DNA from: Flavobacterium eburneipallidum
Lineage (GTDB): Bacteria > Bacteroidota > Bacteroidia > Flavobacteriales > Flavobacteriaceae
Reading direction: 5' to 3'
Assembly: GCF_027111355.2 (NCBI RefSeq)
Contig: NZ_CP114291.2
Span: forward strand, 1,922,001 to 1,986,000
DNA: 64,000 bases
The position numbers were made by a program, and so were the translations under genes. A model generated the notes under the pieces. The model searched no databases. It saw nothing but the letters and a program-made list of their open reading frames with translations, and was not told where the DNA came from. Positions 34,546 through 44,395 of this stretch are shown here, piece by piece; positions within the stretch are counted from its first letter, which is position 1, and every line of letters begins with the position of its first letter.

Positions 34546-36654
34546 TTAACTAATATAATTCCAGATATTTTTCTTCTTGGTCAATTCGATATAAGTAGCT
34601 CTCAAAATAGCATTTTCTGGTTTTTGCATCGGGGCATCTTCTTTTAAAATTTGTAGAGCATAATTCCGTGCCAATTGTAAAATATCCCTGTCCCGAACAA
34701 TATCGGCAATTTGTAAATTCAAAACCCCACTTTGCTGTGTTCCCATCAAGTCGCCTGGCCCACGAAGTTTGAGATCGACTTCGGCAATTTCGAAACCATC
34801 ATTGGTTCCTGTCATGGTTTCCATTCGGGTTTTGCTGTCGGCACTCAATTTGTGGCTCGTCATCAGAATGCAGTAGCTTTGCTCTGCACCACGACCCACA
34901 CGTCCCCGAAGCTGGTGGAGTTGCGACAATCCAAAACGTTCGGCACTTTCGATAATCATTACACTCGCATTTGGGATGTTTACGCCGACTTCAATCACGG
35001 TGGTGGCGACCATAATGTTGGTTTTTCCTTCGGCAAAGCGTTTCATTTCGGCATCTTTATCGGCTGGTTTCATTTTGCCATGCAGAATAGAAATAGCGTA
35101 TTGTGGTAACGGAAAATCACGAGAAATACTTTCGTAGCCGTCCATTAAATCTTTGAAATCCATATTTTTAGACTCTTCAATCAACGGATATACGATATAA
35201 ATTTGTCTTCCTTTGGCAATTTCGTCCCGAATAAATTTCCAAACCTTTAAGCGATTGCTGTCAAATCGGTGTACCGTCTGAATGGGTTTTCGACCAGGAG
35301 GTAATTCGTCAATAACTGAAATATCCAAATCGCCATACAAACTCATCGCCAAAGTTCTCGGAATAGGAGTAGCGGTCATGACCAAAACGTGTGGCGGAAT
35401 TTCGTTCTTTTTCCAAAGCTTGGAACGTTGTTCTACACCAAAACGATGCTGTTCATCAATCACTGCCAAACCTAAATTTTGGAATTTCACTTTGTCTTCC
35501 AATAAAGCGTGTGTGCCAATAAGGATGTGCAAACTGCCATTTTCGAGTTCTTCGTGAATGATTCTTCTAGTTGCAACTTTGGTTGAACCTGTTAAGATTT
35601 TTATGTTGATATTCAGGTCTTTGGCTAATTCGCTTAAACCATTAAAATGTTGATTAGCGAGGATTTCTGTTGGCGCCATCAAACAAGCCTGAAAGCCATT
35701 GTCCAAAGCAATGAGCATACTCATCAAAGCCACAATTGTTTTTCCTGAACCAACGTCACCTTGTAATAATCGGTTCATTTGAGCATTGCTTCCCATATCA
35801 ATTCGGATTTCTTTGATGACTCTTTTTTGGGCATTGGTCAGTTCAAAAGGTAAATGGTTTTTATAAAAATCATTAAAATATTCGCCCACTTTATTAAACG
35901 GATGTCCTTTTATTTTGTGCTTCCGAATGAGGTTTTTGCTGATTAATTGCAATTGTATATAGAACAATTCTTCGAATTTCAATCGGAATTGGGCTTTCGC
36001 CAAAGCTTCGGCACTTTTAGGAAAATGGATATTGAATAAGGCAGCGTTTTTTGGAATCAGTTTTAATTCGGAAATCAAATATTCAGGCAAGGTTTCAGAG
36101 AAAACAGCTTGTGTTTCTAGAAACAGTTGTTGCATCATTTTATTAATTGCCCGATTCGAAATTCCACGATTGGATAAAGTTTCTGTCGATGGATAAACAG
36201 GTTGCATCGCCGAACGAAGGCTTTGTTCATGTTCTTTTAGCAACTCGATTTCAGGATGCGCCATATTGAAAGTATTACCAAAAGAAGTGCATTTTCCGAA
36301 AATAACACAGATTTCATTTAGCTTCAGACTTTCCCGAATCCATTTGTGACCCTGAAACCAAACGAGTTCCATTTGTCCTGTATCGTCTGTAAAAGTAGCA
36401 ACTAATCGTTTTTGATTTTTGCCAAATTCAACGGTTTTGATATTGATGATTTTACCAATGATTTGAACCTCGGCTATATTATTTTGGAGTTCGTTTATCT
36501 TGTAATAACGGGTTCTATCAATATATCTATTTGGAAAAAAATTAAGCAAATGTCCGTACTTGTGAATTCCCAATTCCTTGCGCAGCAAAGTTCCTCTGTT
36601 AGGACCAACGCCTTTGAGGTATTCGATGGGAGTTTCTAGTAGATTATTGGACAT
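34546..36654 (-). CDS. recG: ATP-dependent DNA helicase RecG
   Basis: RecG remodels stalled forks and Holliday junctions. The 702 residues are full length. An N-terminal wedge/OB domain (YLKGVGPNRGTLLRKELGI, then VQIIGKIINIKTVEFGKNQKRLVATFTDDTG) binds branched DNA. Helicase motifs follow: Walker A LLQGDVGSGKTIVAL (about residue 300), DEQHRFG (DExH), VMTATPIPRTLA, and the C-terminal MIIESAERFGLSQLHQLRGRVGRG. It is convergent with the cassette cluster, whose right border lies about 70 bp away. Upstream there is a short tract of tandem TTAGAGT/ATAGAAC repeats. Confidence 0.97.
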   Translation of the reverse strand: MSNNLLETPIEYLKGVGPNRGTLLRKELGIHKYGHLLNFFPNRYIDRTRYYKINELQNNIAEVQIIGKIINIKTVEFGKNQKRLVATFTDDTGQMELVWFQGHKWIRESLKLNEICVIFGKCTSFGNTFNMAHPEIELLKEHEQSLRSAMQPVYPSTETLSNRGISNRAINKMMQQLFLETQAVFSETLPEYLISELKLIPKNAALFNIHFPKSAEALAKAQFRLKFEELFYIQLQLISKNLIRKHKIKGHPFNKVGEYFNDFYKNHLPFELTNAQKRVIKEIRIDMGSNAQMNRLLQGDVGSGKTIVALMSMLIALDNGFQACLMAPTEILANQHFNGLSELAKDLNINIKILTGSTKVATRRIIHEELENGSLHILIGTHALLEDKVKFQNLGLAVIDEQHRFGVEQRSKLWKKNEIPPHVLVMTATPIPRTLAMSLYGDLDISVIDELPPGRKPIQTVHRFDSNRLKVWKFIRDEIAKGRQIYIVYPLIEESKNMDFKDLMDGYESISRDFPLPQYAISILHGKMKPADKDAEMKRFAEGKTNIMVATTVIEVGVNIPNASVMIIESAERFGLSQLHQLRGRVGRGAEQSYCILMTSHKLSADSKTRMETMTGTNDGFEIAEVDLKLRGPGDLMGTQQSGVLNLQIADIVRDRDILQLARNYALQILKEDAPMQKPENAILRATYIELTKKKNIWNYIS

Positions 36655-36661
36655 TAGTAAT

Positions 36662-36738
36662 TTTAGAGTTTAGAGTTTAGAGTTCTGATTTTAGATTTTA
36701 GAAAAAAGAATATAGAACATAGAACATAGAGAATGGAA
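36662..36738. repeat. short tandem-like repeats TTAGAGT and ATAGAAC
   Basis: TTTAGAG is repeated two to three times from 36662 and CATAGAA two to three times around 36714-36733. This low-complexity spacer lies just upstream of recG (minus). No gene is present. Confidence 0.45.
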
Positions 36739-36822
36739 CATGGATTTTTTAGTCTGTATTCTTTGTTCTCTTCTCTTTTATCTTTTAAAAGCGAAGATAG
36801 TTTTTTGTTTGTAAATTTAAAA

Positions 36823-36856
36823 ACACAAAAAAACCCGAACTTTCATTCGGGTTTCC
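36823..36856 (-). terminator. terminator after the DUF4293 gene
   Basis: AAACCCGAA (36831-36839) pairs with TTCGGGTTT (36846-36854) around a 6-nt loop. On the minus strand it is followed by a T-run (the A-tract at 36824-36833). It lies about 30 bp after the DUF4293 stop. Confidence 0.85.
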
Positions 36857-36883
36857 TTCGCACATAAACTTAAGATTATAGGA

Positions 36884-37297
36884 TTATCTCAATCTGTCCA
36901 CAGATTTTACAAGATCTTCATCCTTCTTGATGGCCTTATTAGCTAACACTAATAATACGATAGACGCAATAGGTAGAAACATCCCAATACCTTTCTCTGA
37001 AACAGCAATTGTTTCTCCAGATAGATTTAGTGAACGATAAACAAATAAGCCTAACAAAATTAAATTTAATATTATATTCAATCTGCCTAATACAAATTGA
37101 GTTTGTCTTTTTTTGAAGATGATAATACTGTAAACACTCAAAGCAGTACTTAATCCAAATAGGATAGTGTATATTTGGTTTTCGCTGGCCAAATATTCTT
37201 TACCATTCGTTAAAGTCCATAGCGGTAAAAAAAGCGATAAAATACCTGTTACCACAAAGGAAAGAAATAAATATACCGTTTGAATTCTTTGTATCAT
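36884..37297 (-). CDS. DUF4293 family membrane protein
   Basis: This 137-residue protein has four hydrophobic helices, near residues 5-28, 43-60, 72-90 and 107-125, and no signal peptidase site, so it is a small polytopic inner-membrane protein. It starts MIQRIQTVYLFLSF, the conserved opening of the Bacteroidetes-restricted DUF4293 family, and ends with a charged KKDEDLVKSVDRLR tail. Its function is unknown. It is divergent from rho (about 180 bp apart), a common arrangement in flavobacteria as far as I recall. Confidence 0.85.
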   Translation of the reverse strand: MIQRIQTVYLFLSFVVTGILSLFLPLWTLTNGKEYLASENQIYTILFGLSTALSVYSIIIFKKRQTQFVLGRLNIILNLILLGLFVYRSLNLSGETIAVSEKGIGMFLPIASIVLLVLANKAIKKDEDLVKSVDRLR

Positions 37298-37479
37298 GTT
37301 TGAGATTTGTTTGACAAAAATATATTTTCTTTTTAATAAATACTATTGTATCCTAAAATTTATTTCGTATTATTGCATAACAAATCCGTAAGTACTTCAT
37401 TCTTCGGTATATTCAATCATCAAATTTTACTACACACTTTTATAGTAATCCCCAACTTATTTAAAATCATAGAACATTT

Positions 37480-39291
37480 ATGTTTGACATTTCTGTATTA
37501 AAAGAAATGAAGCTTTCCGAGCTTCAAGAAATAGCTAAAGCTGCTAAAACAATAAAATTTAACGGAGTAAAAAAAGAGGTTTTGATTAACCAAATTTTGG
37601 AACTTCAATCTGCAAGTTCTGATACTACACCAAAAAATAAAAAAGTAGAAAACAAAACAGAAGACGATAAACCTAAAAGAGTTCGAATTGTTGCGGAGAA
37701 GAAAACACCCGTACAGAAACCTTCTACTGCTTCCCTTTTTACTGATGAAAATGCTTCTGTAGAAACAGTTGTTGCACCATTTCAAGAAACAATTACTACA
37801 GATGAGGTTGTGCCTGTTACAGAAGAAAAAAAAGTAGGTAAGATTATTAAATTTAATAAATCAGCCTACGAAAAGAAAATGGCTTTGCAAAAGCAAAAGG
37901 AAGAAGCCAAATTAGCGAGTAACGAAACAGAATCAACAGAAGGGAATGAGGTAAATTCAACTGTTGAAACTCCTGAAAATACAGAAAATCAAGAAGCAAC
38001 TGCTCCTATAAAAAAAATAAACCCAAACCAATTGCGTAAGCAAAATCAAAATCCGAATCAAAACGGATCAGAGGCGCAAACGAACAGAGTGCAACCTAAT
38101 GGAAATGGGAACGGGAATGCAAATCCAAATTTTAAGAACAAGAAAAACAATAATTTTAGAGATTCTGATTTTGAATTTGATGGTATTATAGAAAGTGAAG
38201 GCGTTCTAGAAATGATGCCTGATGGTTACGGATTTCTTCGTTCTTCGGATTATAATTATTTGGCTTCACCAGATGATATTTATTTATCGACTTCCCAAAT
38301 TAGATTGTTTGGACTAAAAACTGGAGATACTGTAAAAGGGGTGGTTCGTCCTCCAAAAGAGGGCGAAAAATTCTTTCCATTGGTTCGTGTTTTAAAGATT
38401 AATGGACACGATCCACAAGTGGTTCGTGACAGAGTATCATTCGAACATTTGACTCCAGTTTTTCCTTCTGAAAAATTCAAATTAGCCGAAAGACAAAGTA
38501 CAATTTCTACTCGTATCATCGATTTATTCTCTCCAATAGGAAAAGGACAGCGTGGTATGATTGTGGCGCAACCCAAAACGGGTAAAACCATGTTGTTGAA
38601 AGACATTGCCAATGCTATTGCAGCCAATCATCCCGAGGTTTATTTAATCGTTTTATTGATTGACGAGCGTCCAGAAGAGGTAACTGATATGCAAAGAAGT
38701 GTCCGTGGTGAAGTAATTGCTTCTACTTTTGACAGAGAGCCACAAGAGCATGTAAAAATTGCGAATATTGTTCTTGAAAAAGCAAAACGTTTGGTAGAAT
38801 GTGGTCACGATGTTGTGATTTTATTGGATTCGATTACCCGTCTAGCCAGAGCATACAATACAGTACAACCCGCATCTGGTAAAGTATTGAGTGGTGGAGT
38901 AGATGCAAATGCGTTGCAAAAACCAAAACGTTTCTTTGGAGCAGCGAGAAATGTGGAGAATGGAGGTTCGTTAAGTATCATTGCCACAGCATTGACTGAA
39001 ACAGGTTCTAAAATGGATGAAGTTATTTTTGAAGAATTCAAAGGAACGGGTAATATGGAATTACAATTGGATCGCAAAATTGCCAACAAACGTATTTTTC
39101 CAGCTATTGATTTAACTTCTTCAAGTACCAGAAGAGACGATTTGCTTCTTGACAAAGATACCTTACAAAGAATGTGGATTATGAGAAAATACCTTTCGGA
39201 TATGAATCCTGTTGAGGCAATGGACTTCATCAACGATCGCTTCAAGAAGACCAGGAATAATGAAGAGTTTTTGATTTCGATGAATGATTAA
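37480..39291 (+). CDS. rho: transcription termination factor Rho with a long disordered insert
   Basis: Rho is a hexameric RNA-DNA helicase that ends transcription. Residues 1-45 form the Rho N-terminal (SAP-like) domain. Residues about 46-225 form a low-complexity insert rich in K, E, T and then N and Q. The cold-shock RNA-binding domain follows ([24 protein letters not shown]), then the ATPase core with Walker [12 protein letters not shown], Walker [17 protein letters not shown] and [21 protein letters not shown], and the C-terminal end [17 protein letters not shown]. At 603 residues it is much longer than E. coli Rho (419); the insert explains the difference. Confidence 0.97.
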   Translation: MFDISVLKEMKLSELQEIAKAAKTIKFNGVKKEVLINQILELQSASSDTTPKNKKVENKTEDDKPKRVRIVAEKKTPVQKPSTASLFTDENASVETVVAPFQETITTDEVVPVTEEKKVGKIIKFNKSAYEKKMALQKQKEEAKLASNETESTEGNEVNSTVETPENTENQEATAPIKKINPNQLRKQNQNPNQNGSEAQTNRVQPNGNGNGNANPNFKNKKNNNFRDSDFEFDGIIESEGVLEMMPDGYGFLRSSDYNYLASPDDIYLSTSQIRLFGLKTGDTVKGVVRPPKEGEKFFPLVRVLKINGHDPQVVRDRVSFEHLTPVFPSEKFKLAERQSTISTRIIDLFSPIGKGQRGMIVAQPKTGKTMLLKDIANAIAANHPEVYLIVLLIDERPEEVTDMQRSVRGEVIASTFDREPQEHVKIANIVLEKAKRLVECGHDVVILLDSITRLARAYNTVQPASGKVLSGGVDANALQKPKRFFGAARNVENGGSLSIIATALTETGSKMDEVIFEEFKGTGNMELQLDRKIANKRIFPAIDLTSSSTRRDDLLLDKDTLQRMWIMRKYLSDMNPVEAMDFINDRFKKTRNNEEFLISMND

Positions 39292-39298
39292 AATATAA

Positions 39299-39332
39299 TA
39301 CCGCAAATTAGAGATAATTTGCGGTTTTTTTT
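39299..39332 (+). terminator. intrinsic terminator after rho
   Basis: CCGCAAATTA (39301-39310) and TAATTTGCGG (39315-39324) form a 10-bp perfect stem with a 4-nt GAGA loop and a run of eight T. It lies 10 bp after the rho stop. Confidence 0.93.
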
Positions 39333-39366
39333 GAAGTTCTAAATCATAACAAATAACTCAATAGTT

Positions 39367-42300
39367 TCATATAAAATACTTTTCTATTAGTTCATTTAAG
39401 ATAGTAATATTTACAGGTTTTGAAATATAATCTGTGCAGCCAGCAGCAATGGCATCATCTCTATCGCTTTGCATACCATTTGCAGTTTGTGCAATGATGA
39501 TTAAATCTTTATTGAATTCTCGAATTGCTTTCGTAGCATCATGACCACTCATTTCAGGCATATTGATGTCCATCATTACCAAATCAATATCGGTGTTGTT
39601 TTTACAAATTTCAATGGCTTCAATACCTGTGCTTATTTTTAATATTTCTTTGGCAAAAGGCTTTAAGGCAATAGCAATTAGTAATTGTGAAATAGCATCA
39701 TCTTCAACCACTAAAACCTTTAAATTCTTGGTTATGCTCGTTGTTTTTACTTCTGTTGTTACTGTTTCGTAAAAAGGAATTTCTTTTGTTTTAGAAATTG
39801 CATCAAACGGAATGGTAAAATAGAATGTACTGCCTTTGCCTTCTTCACTTGTAACCCATATTTTGCCGCCCAGTTTTTCTACATAAGCTTTGGAAATGGC
39901 TAGTCCTAAACCAGATCCCTCGTGCGAACGACTTATAGTGTCATTGGCTTGTCGGAATCTTTCGAATATAATTTTTTGTTGCGAACTTGAAATTCCTAAT
40001 CCACTGTCTTTTACATAAAATTCTAGGAATTTTTCTTTTTTGCGGTAGCCAAATTCGATTGTACCAGAATCGGTAAATTTTATGGCATTTTTGACAAGAT
40101 TGGTTAAAATAGCATATAGCTTTTCTTTATCAGTAAGCAAAATAGCTTCTTTTGTTTCTAATAAAGTATTGGTATATAATTTAATTCCTTTTTGAGTGGC
40201 TTCAGGTTTAAAAAAATGATACAGATAATCTATCTGTTCGTTGATATTAGTTTCAGATAATGAGACTTCAATTTGACCGGATTCTACTTTTGAAATACTA
40301 ATAATATCATTGATGATATTAAGCATTCTCACGCCACTTTTTTCGATAATTGTTATGTATTCTTGTTGTTCTTTTCCAGCTAAATTAGGAGCTTTTAAAA
40401 GTTCGGTAAAACCTAGAATTCCGTTCATAGGTGTTCGAATTTCGTGACTCATATTAGCCAAAAAAGCTAATTTTAATCGGTCGCTTTCCTCTGCTTTTTC
40501 TTTGGCATTGATGAGTTGTTTTTCAACCTTTTTGCGTTCGGTAATATCTTCATTAATGGCAATATAATGGGTTGTTTTTCCTTCGACGTTTAATATTGGT
40601 GATATTGAGGATGATTCCCAGTAGAGTTCTCCGTTTTTTCGAACATTGTGAAACTCACCGTGCCAAGCATTTCCTGACGAAATGGTTTTCCATAGCTGTT
40701 CATAATCGTCAGGAGAGGTATGATTGGATTTTAATATTCTTGGGTTTTTTCCTATTATTTCTTCAAAAGAATAGCCTGTGGTTGCAGTAAATTTAGGATT
40801 TACATATTCAATTTCACCATACGTATTGGTAATGATTATGGTAACAGGACTTTGTTCTACTGCTTGCGAAAGCTGTTTGATTTTTTCTTGATTTTGTTTT
40901 GTTTGAGTAATATCATGAATGATGACCTGAACTGCTGGCTTTTTTTCAAAAACAGTTGGTATGGCTTTTATCTCAACAAAAATAGGTTTTCCGTTTAGGT
41001 CGATGAATTTTTCTTCAATTATTTTGGATGCTTTTTCGTCTCTTGTTACTTCTTCCATTCTTTGCAGTACGCTATCTATACTATCTGGGTGAATAAAGTC
41101 GAGAACAGGTTTTCCAATGATGTCATCTTTGGATTTTCCGCCTACCATTCTAATGCCTTCATCATTTGTAAATACAATGATACCATCTCTATAAATTACT
41201 ACAGTATCGGGAGAGTTTTCAATAAGTCCACGGTATTTTTCTTCACTTTCCCGAAGGGATTCTTCAATAACTTTTTTGTCGGTGATATCCGTAATAAATC
41301 CATGCCACAGTACTGATCCGTCTTCTTCTAATTGTGGTGTTGCCGTTCCAAATACGTTTCTAACGGTTTTGTTTTTTAGAATAACTCGATACTCTTGATT
41401 CCATTGTGTTAAGTTTTTTGCTGACTCTAAAATAGAATCCATAATTTGAGAAAAATCATCGGGATGAATAATATCGGTTATTATAGAAGCATCTTTTTTT
41501 ACATCTTTAGGTTCTACTCCGTAGATTTGCTTCATACCATCACTGGCATAAGGAAAACAGGAACTTCCGTCAGGATGTAATTTATACTGATAAACGATCC
41601 CTGGTACTCGGCTTGTAATGTTTTGAAGCAAATCTAGTGCATCTGATTGTACTTTTTCGGCTTCTTTTCTTTGTGTAATATCTCTGGCTAGTAGGATAAA
41701 ATGGGTTTCTTTATCCGCATCTTCATTAATGCGTGATACTGATATTTCAAACCAAGATTTACCATTGGGTAAATCTAATGAATATTGTGCTCCACCAGAC
41801 CATCCTTTTTGGTTAGCTTCTGATATGGCTTTTTGGCAAATAGCAGATACATCAGGAGGCAAAATATCATAAAAAAATTTATTAATAAACTCTTCTTCTG
41901 GAACAGCTAGTAAATCATTACGACCCGAGTGATAATGATGAATTTTACCATCTAATCCTATTTCAAATAATAAATCTGGGATGGCGTCAATAAGGGTAAC
42001 TAAATTTTGATGTGCTTTTTTATAGCTAATTTCCATTTGTTTGCGTTCCGTAATATCCCTTGTGATATTCATAAAAGCAGGTTGATTTTCGTGGTTTATC
42101 AAAAAAGTTTCTACTTCAACCTCTCTATTTTTTCCAGCTTTATTTTTGATTTTTGTAGTAAAAATAATTTTACCATTTGCCAGTAAATCTTCGATTCTTT
42201 TTTTTCTTTCTTCATCTGACAGGTTTTCGATATCTCGAACACTCATAGTTAATAATTCTTTTCTAGAGTAACCAAGAAGTGCTATTGTGGCTGGATTTAC

Positions 42301-42441
42301 ATCTATAAAATTACCTGGAGTATTGTCATCATTTAGCCTGAATATGGTTATGCTATCTCTATTTGAATCGAAAATAGTTTTATATTTATTATCGATTTCT
42401 TGAGCAAATTTTGATGGTATTTTTGATGCGTTCTCTTTCAT
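39367..42441 (-). CDS. cytoplasmic hybrid histidine kinase with about five PAS domains
   Basis: The 1,024-residue sensor has no signal peptide or membrane helix. PAS domains lie near residues 15-135, 140-260, 265-390, 395-515 and 520-640; several end in PAC-like DITxRK segments. HisKA is near 665-725, with the phosphorylated His in LANMSHEIRTPMNGILGF. The HATPase has NLVKNAIKFTDSG, GLGISSSQQK and GSGLGLAISKAYVEKLGG. A receiver (about 905-1024) has acidic VVEDD, phosphoacceptor Asp in MMDINMPEMSG and Lys in YISKPV. It probably senses intracellular signals such as redox or ligands; no response regulator gene is adjacent. An AT palindrome lies in its promoter region. Confidence 0.92.
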   Translation of the reverse strand: MKENASKIPSKFAQEIDNKYKTIFDSNRDSITIFRLNDDNTPGNFIDVNPATIALLGYSRKELLTMSVRDIENLSDEERKKRIEDLLANGKIIFTTKIKNKAGKNREVEVETFLINHENQPAFMNITRDITERKQMEISYKKAHQNLVTLIDAIPDLLFEIGLDGKIHHYHSGRNDLLAVPEEEFINKFFYDILPPDVSAICQKAISEANQKGWSGGAQYSLDLPNGKSWFEISVSRINEDADKETHFILLARDITQRKEAEKVQSDALDLLQNITSRVPGIVYQYKLHPDGSSCFPYASDGMKQIYGVEPKDVKKDASIITDIIHPDDFSQIMDSILESAKNLTQWNQEYRVILKNKTVRNVFGTATPQLEEDGSVLWHGFITDITDKKVIEESLRESEEKYRGLIENSPDTVVIYRDGIIVFTNDEGIRMVGGKSKDDIIGKPVLDFIHPDSIDSVLQRMEEVTRDEKASKIIEEKFIDLNGKPIFVEIKAIPTVFEKKPAVQVIIHDITQTKQNQEKIKQLSQAVEQSPVTIIITNTYGEIEYVNPKFTATTGYSFEEIIGKNPRILKSNHTSPDDYEQLWKTISSGNAWHGEFHNVRKNGELYWESSSISPILNVEGKTTHYIAINEDITERKKVEKQLINAKEKAEESDRLKLAFLANMSHEIRTPMNGILGFTELLKAPNLAGKEQQEYITIIEKSGVRMLNIINDIISISKVESGQIEVSLSETNINEQIDYLYHFFKPEATQKGIKLYTNTLLETKEAILLTDKEKLYAILTNLVKNAIKFTDSGTIEFGYRKKEKFLEFYVKDSGLGISSSQQKIIFERFRQANDTISRSHEGSGLGLAISKAYVEKLGGKIWVTSEEGKGSTFYFTIPFDAISKTKEIPFYETVTTEVKTTSITKNLKVLVVEDDAISQLLIAIALKPFAKEILKISTGIEAIEICKNNTDIDLVMMDINMPEMSGHDATKAIREFNKDLIIIAQTANGMQSDRDDAIAAGCTDYISKPVNITILNELIEKYFI

Positions 42442-42497
42442 TTTTGAATGAATGCTGTTCTACTTATTATGATGTGGTGTGGTTTTACTTTGATGGT

Positions 42498-42521
42498 ATT
42501 TTATAAATTTAGTTATAAAAT
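42498..42521 (-). promoter_or_regulatory. palindrome overlapping a -7-like element upstream of the kinase gene
   Basis: ATTTTATAA (42498-42506) and TTATAAAAT (42513-42521) are a perfect 9-bp inverted pair with a 6-bp spacer. Read on the minus strand the centre contains TAAATTTA, one base off TAnnTTTG. It is 57 bp upstream of the kinase start. It could be an operator or just AT-rich sequence. Confidence 0.35.
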
Positions 42522-42660
42522 CTTGAAGTTAAGCAATAAAAATAAGGGTAAATTTTAGTTTTTTTATTAAAATAATTGTGTATGAAGTCAACGAAATATT
42601 ATTTTTAAGATAGGATTTATTATTATTTAGTTGAATTACTTTCTTTTTAAATTAAAAATT

Positions 42661-43122
42661 TCAAGAATATTTATGGAGTGATTTTAGTGCTTTTTGTTGA
42701 ATTTTATTTTGCATAAATCCAGTCCATCCAAAAAGTCTTCCTTTCCATCCCAAAGCTTGTTTTGCCCATTTCCATATATCAAAATCATCAGTATGTTTGA
42801 TTATCAAACCATCTTCAAATAAAAATTGAGACCTAATATTATTTACTACCTTTCTGTTGGTTTGACTAAAGGTGTAAGTAGCTATCCAATGTGCAGATCC
42901 CGTGTTTTCGTCAGCTATTATTTCAGAAAAAATAATTTCGATACTATTTTTATTTTTTTTCAATAACATATTCCACATTTTACACACATCATCTCCTTTC
43001 AACAATCCAAATGCTGGGTCTCTAAATTTGATTTTAGGGTGATAACATTCACACATTTCTACAGGATTTCCTTTTGAAAATGCAGTATAAAATTTAGTGA
43101 GTGTTATTTCGTTTGAAGTCAT
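42661..43122 (-). CDS. NTF2-like/SnoaL-like domain protein
   Basis: The 153-residue protein begins TLTKFYTAFSKGNPVEMCECYHPKIKFRDPAFG, the usual opening of the NTF2-like fold. SAHWIATYTFSQTNRKVVNNIRSQFLFEDGLIIKHTDDFDIWKWAKQALG follows the SnoaL-like pattern, where a cone-shaped fold forms a small-molecule pocket. No catalytic role can be assigned. It has no signal peptide and no operon partner; the nearest genes on the same strand are more than 200 bp away on each side. Confidence 0.78.
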   Translation of the reverse strand: MTSNEITLTKFYTAFSKGNPVEMCECYHPKIKFRDPAFGLLKGDDVCKMWNMLLKKNKNSIEIIFSEIIADENTGSAHWIATYTFSQTNRKVVNNIRSQFLFEDGLIIKHTDDFDIWKWAKQALGWKGRLFGWTGFMQNKIQQKALKSLHKYS

Positions 43123-43276
43123 TAGTGTGTAAGTTAGAAGTAAAAATAATGTTTTTTTTTGGTTTTTTAATGCGAAATTTTGTTTTTTATACCTTGAATT
43201 TTATTGAAATCTCATATAATGCTTGTTTTTGAGCTGATTGAGTTTTTTTACATTAATATTTAGAAATTATTTCAAA

Positions 43277-43308
43277 CAAAAAAACCAGTTCAATACAAAC
43301 TGGTTTTA
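43277..43308 (-). terminator. terminator after sodC
   Basis: AAAACCAGTT (43281-43290) pairs with AACTGGTTTT (43298-43307) around a 7-nt loop. On the minus strand the A-tract before 43281 gives the T-run. Confidence 0.85.
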
Positions 43309-43348
43309 TAAATTTAAAATAAAAATTTAAAGAATTTTCTGTTTTTAA

Positions 43349-43876
43349 TTATTTTATAATTGCAGAACAAGCTACTCTGGCTCCAGCATTTCCAGCGGGT
43401 TGCGATGTAAAATCGTCTGTTCCTTGATGTACAATCAATCCTTTCCCAAGAATGTCTTTTGTAGTGTCTTCACAGCCAATGCACCATTCATTGGTAGTTA
43501 GTGTGATTGTTCCATTCCCTTTTTGATCAGCAGTAAAATTACCAATATCTCCTTTGTGGTGTTCAGCTACGCCCCATTTTCCGTGTTTTTTAAAAGTTGG
43601 ATTCCAATGCCCTCCAGCCGAAGTACCGTCAGCAGCCGAGCAATCTGATTTTTCGTGAATATGAATAGCATGAATTCCTGGTGATAATCCTGATAGTTTT
43701 GCCACAAAAGTTACTTGTCCCTTTTTTTCTGTAAATGTAGCAGTTCCGCTTACAGAGCTGTTGCTTTTAGATTCAAAGGCTAAATTCAGTTTTTTTGAAT
43801 CATCTGGATTTGTTTTTGTTTTGCATCCAATTATTATAGCTGTAATTAGTGCTGCCGAAAAGATTATTTTTTTCAT
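43349..43876 (-). CDS. sodC: Cu,Zn superoxide dismutase, lipoprotein type
   Basis: This enzyme dismutes superoxide outside the cytoplasm. The N terminus (MKKIIFSAALITAIIIGCKT) has a lipobox with Cys18, so the mature protein is probably lipid-anchored. Copper and zinc ligands are seen in GIHAIHIHEKSDC (His-x-His), SAGGHWNPTFKKHG and the Asp of HHKGDIGNF; the last copper His is in GKGLIVHQGTDDF. The two Cys of the intrasubunit disulphide are in KSDCSA and VACSAII. Upstream, the minus strand carries TACATTTG (43909 down to 43902), a -7 match without a clear -33 element. Confidence 0.93.
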   Translation of the reverse strand: MKKIIFSAALITAIIIGCKTKTNPDDSKKLNLAFESKSNSSVSGTATFTEKKGQVTFVAKLSGLSPGIHAIHIHEKSDCSAADGTSAGGHWNPTFKKHGKWGVAEHHKGDIGNFTADQKGNGTITLTTNEWCIGCEDTTKDILGKGLIVHQGTDDFTSQPAGNAGARVACSAIIK

Positions 43877-44031
43877 ATCGAGAATTTTAATTTAGGATAT
43901 ACAAATGTAAGTATTAGTAGTCGTAAGGTTTGATTTGAACTTGTTAAATTATTATTTATTCATTAATATAAAGATAATTATCTTATAATTAACTATTTGT
44001 AAAAGACTTGTTAAAGTGAAAGGATTAAAAA

Positions 44032-44062
44032 ATTGAAAACAATTTTAATTGTATTAAATTTG
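44032..44062 (+). promoter_or_regulatory. promoter of rnpB
   Basis: TTG (44033-44035), 19 bp, then TAAATTTG (44055-44062) is a complete Bacteroidetes promoter. It would start RNA at or just before the 5' end of the RNase P RNA at about 44067. Confidence 0.85.
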
Positions 44063-44372
44063 CACCGCAGACCGCCTTATCGCCTCGATATATAGGGGAG
44101 GAAAGTCCGGACACCACAGAGAAGCATAGCGGGTAACGCCCGTCGGTTCGAGCAATCGGATTAGGACAAGTGCAACAGAAAGTATGTACAGGTAATGCTG
44201 TAGTGAAACCAGGTAAACTCTATGCGGTGAAATTTCAAGTATATCGGCATTTAAGGGTTTCTCGCCCGTTGTCGAAGGGTAGAAAGATAGAGCACACGAG
44301 TAATTTTGTGCCTAGATAAATGATAAGGCTCCAATATATTGGAGACAGAATCCGGCTTATAGGTCTGCTTTT
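44063..44372 (+). ncRNA. rnpB: RNase P RNA (bacterial class A)
   Basis: This is the catalytic RNA that trims tRNA 5' ends. The universal core GAGGAAAGTCCGGAC lies near 44098-44112, and the 3' conserved ACAGAATCCGGCTTAT lies near 44345-44360. The terminal helix P1 is GCAGACC (44067-44073) with GGTCTGC (44362-44368). Other conserved words are present: AGTGAAACC-like and ACAGAAAGTA segments in the centre. It is about 305 nt long. A T-run (from 44369) follows P1 and may end transcription. The ends are set by P1 and are accurate to a few bases. Confidence 0.96.
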
Positions 44373-44395
44373 TTATTATTTTTAAATAAACTTTT

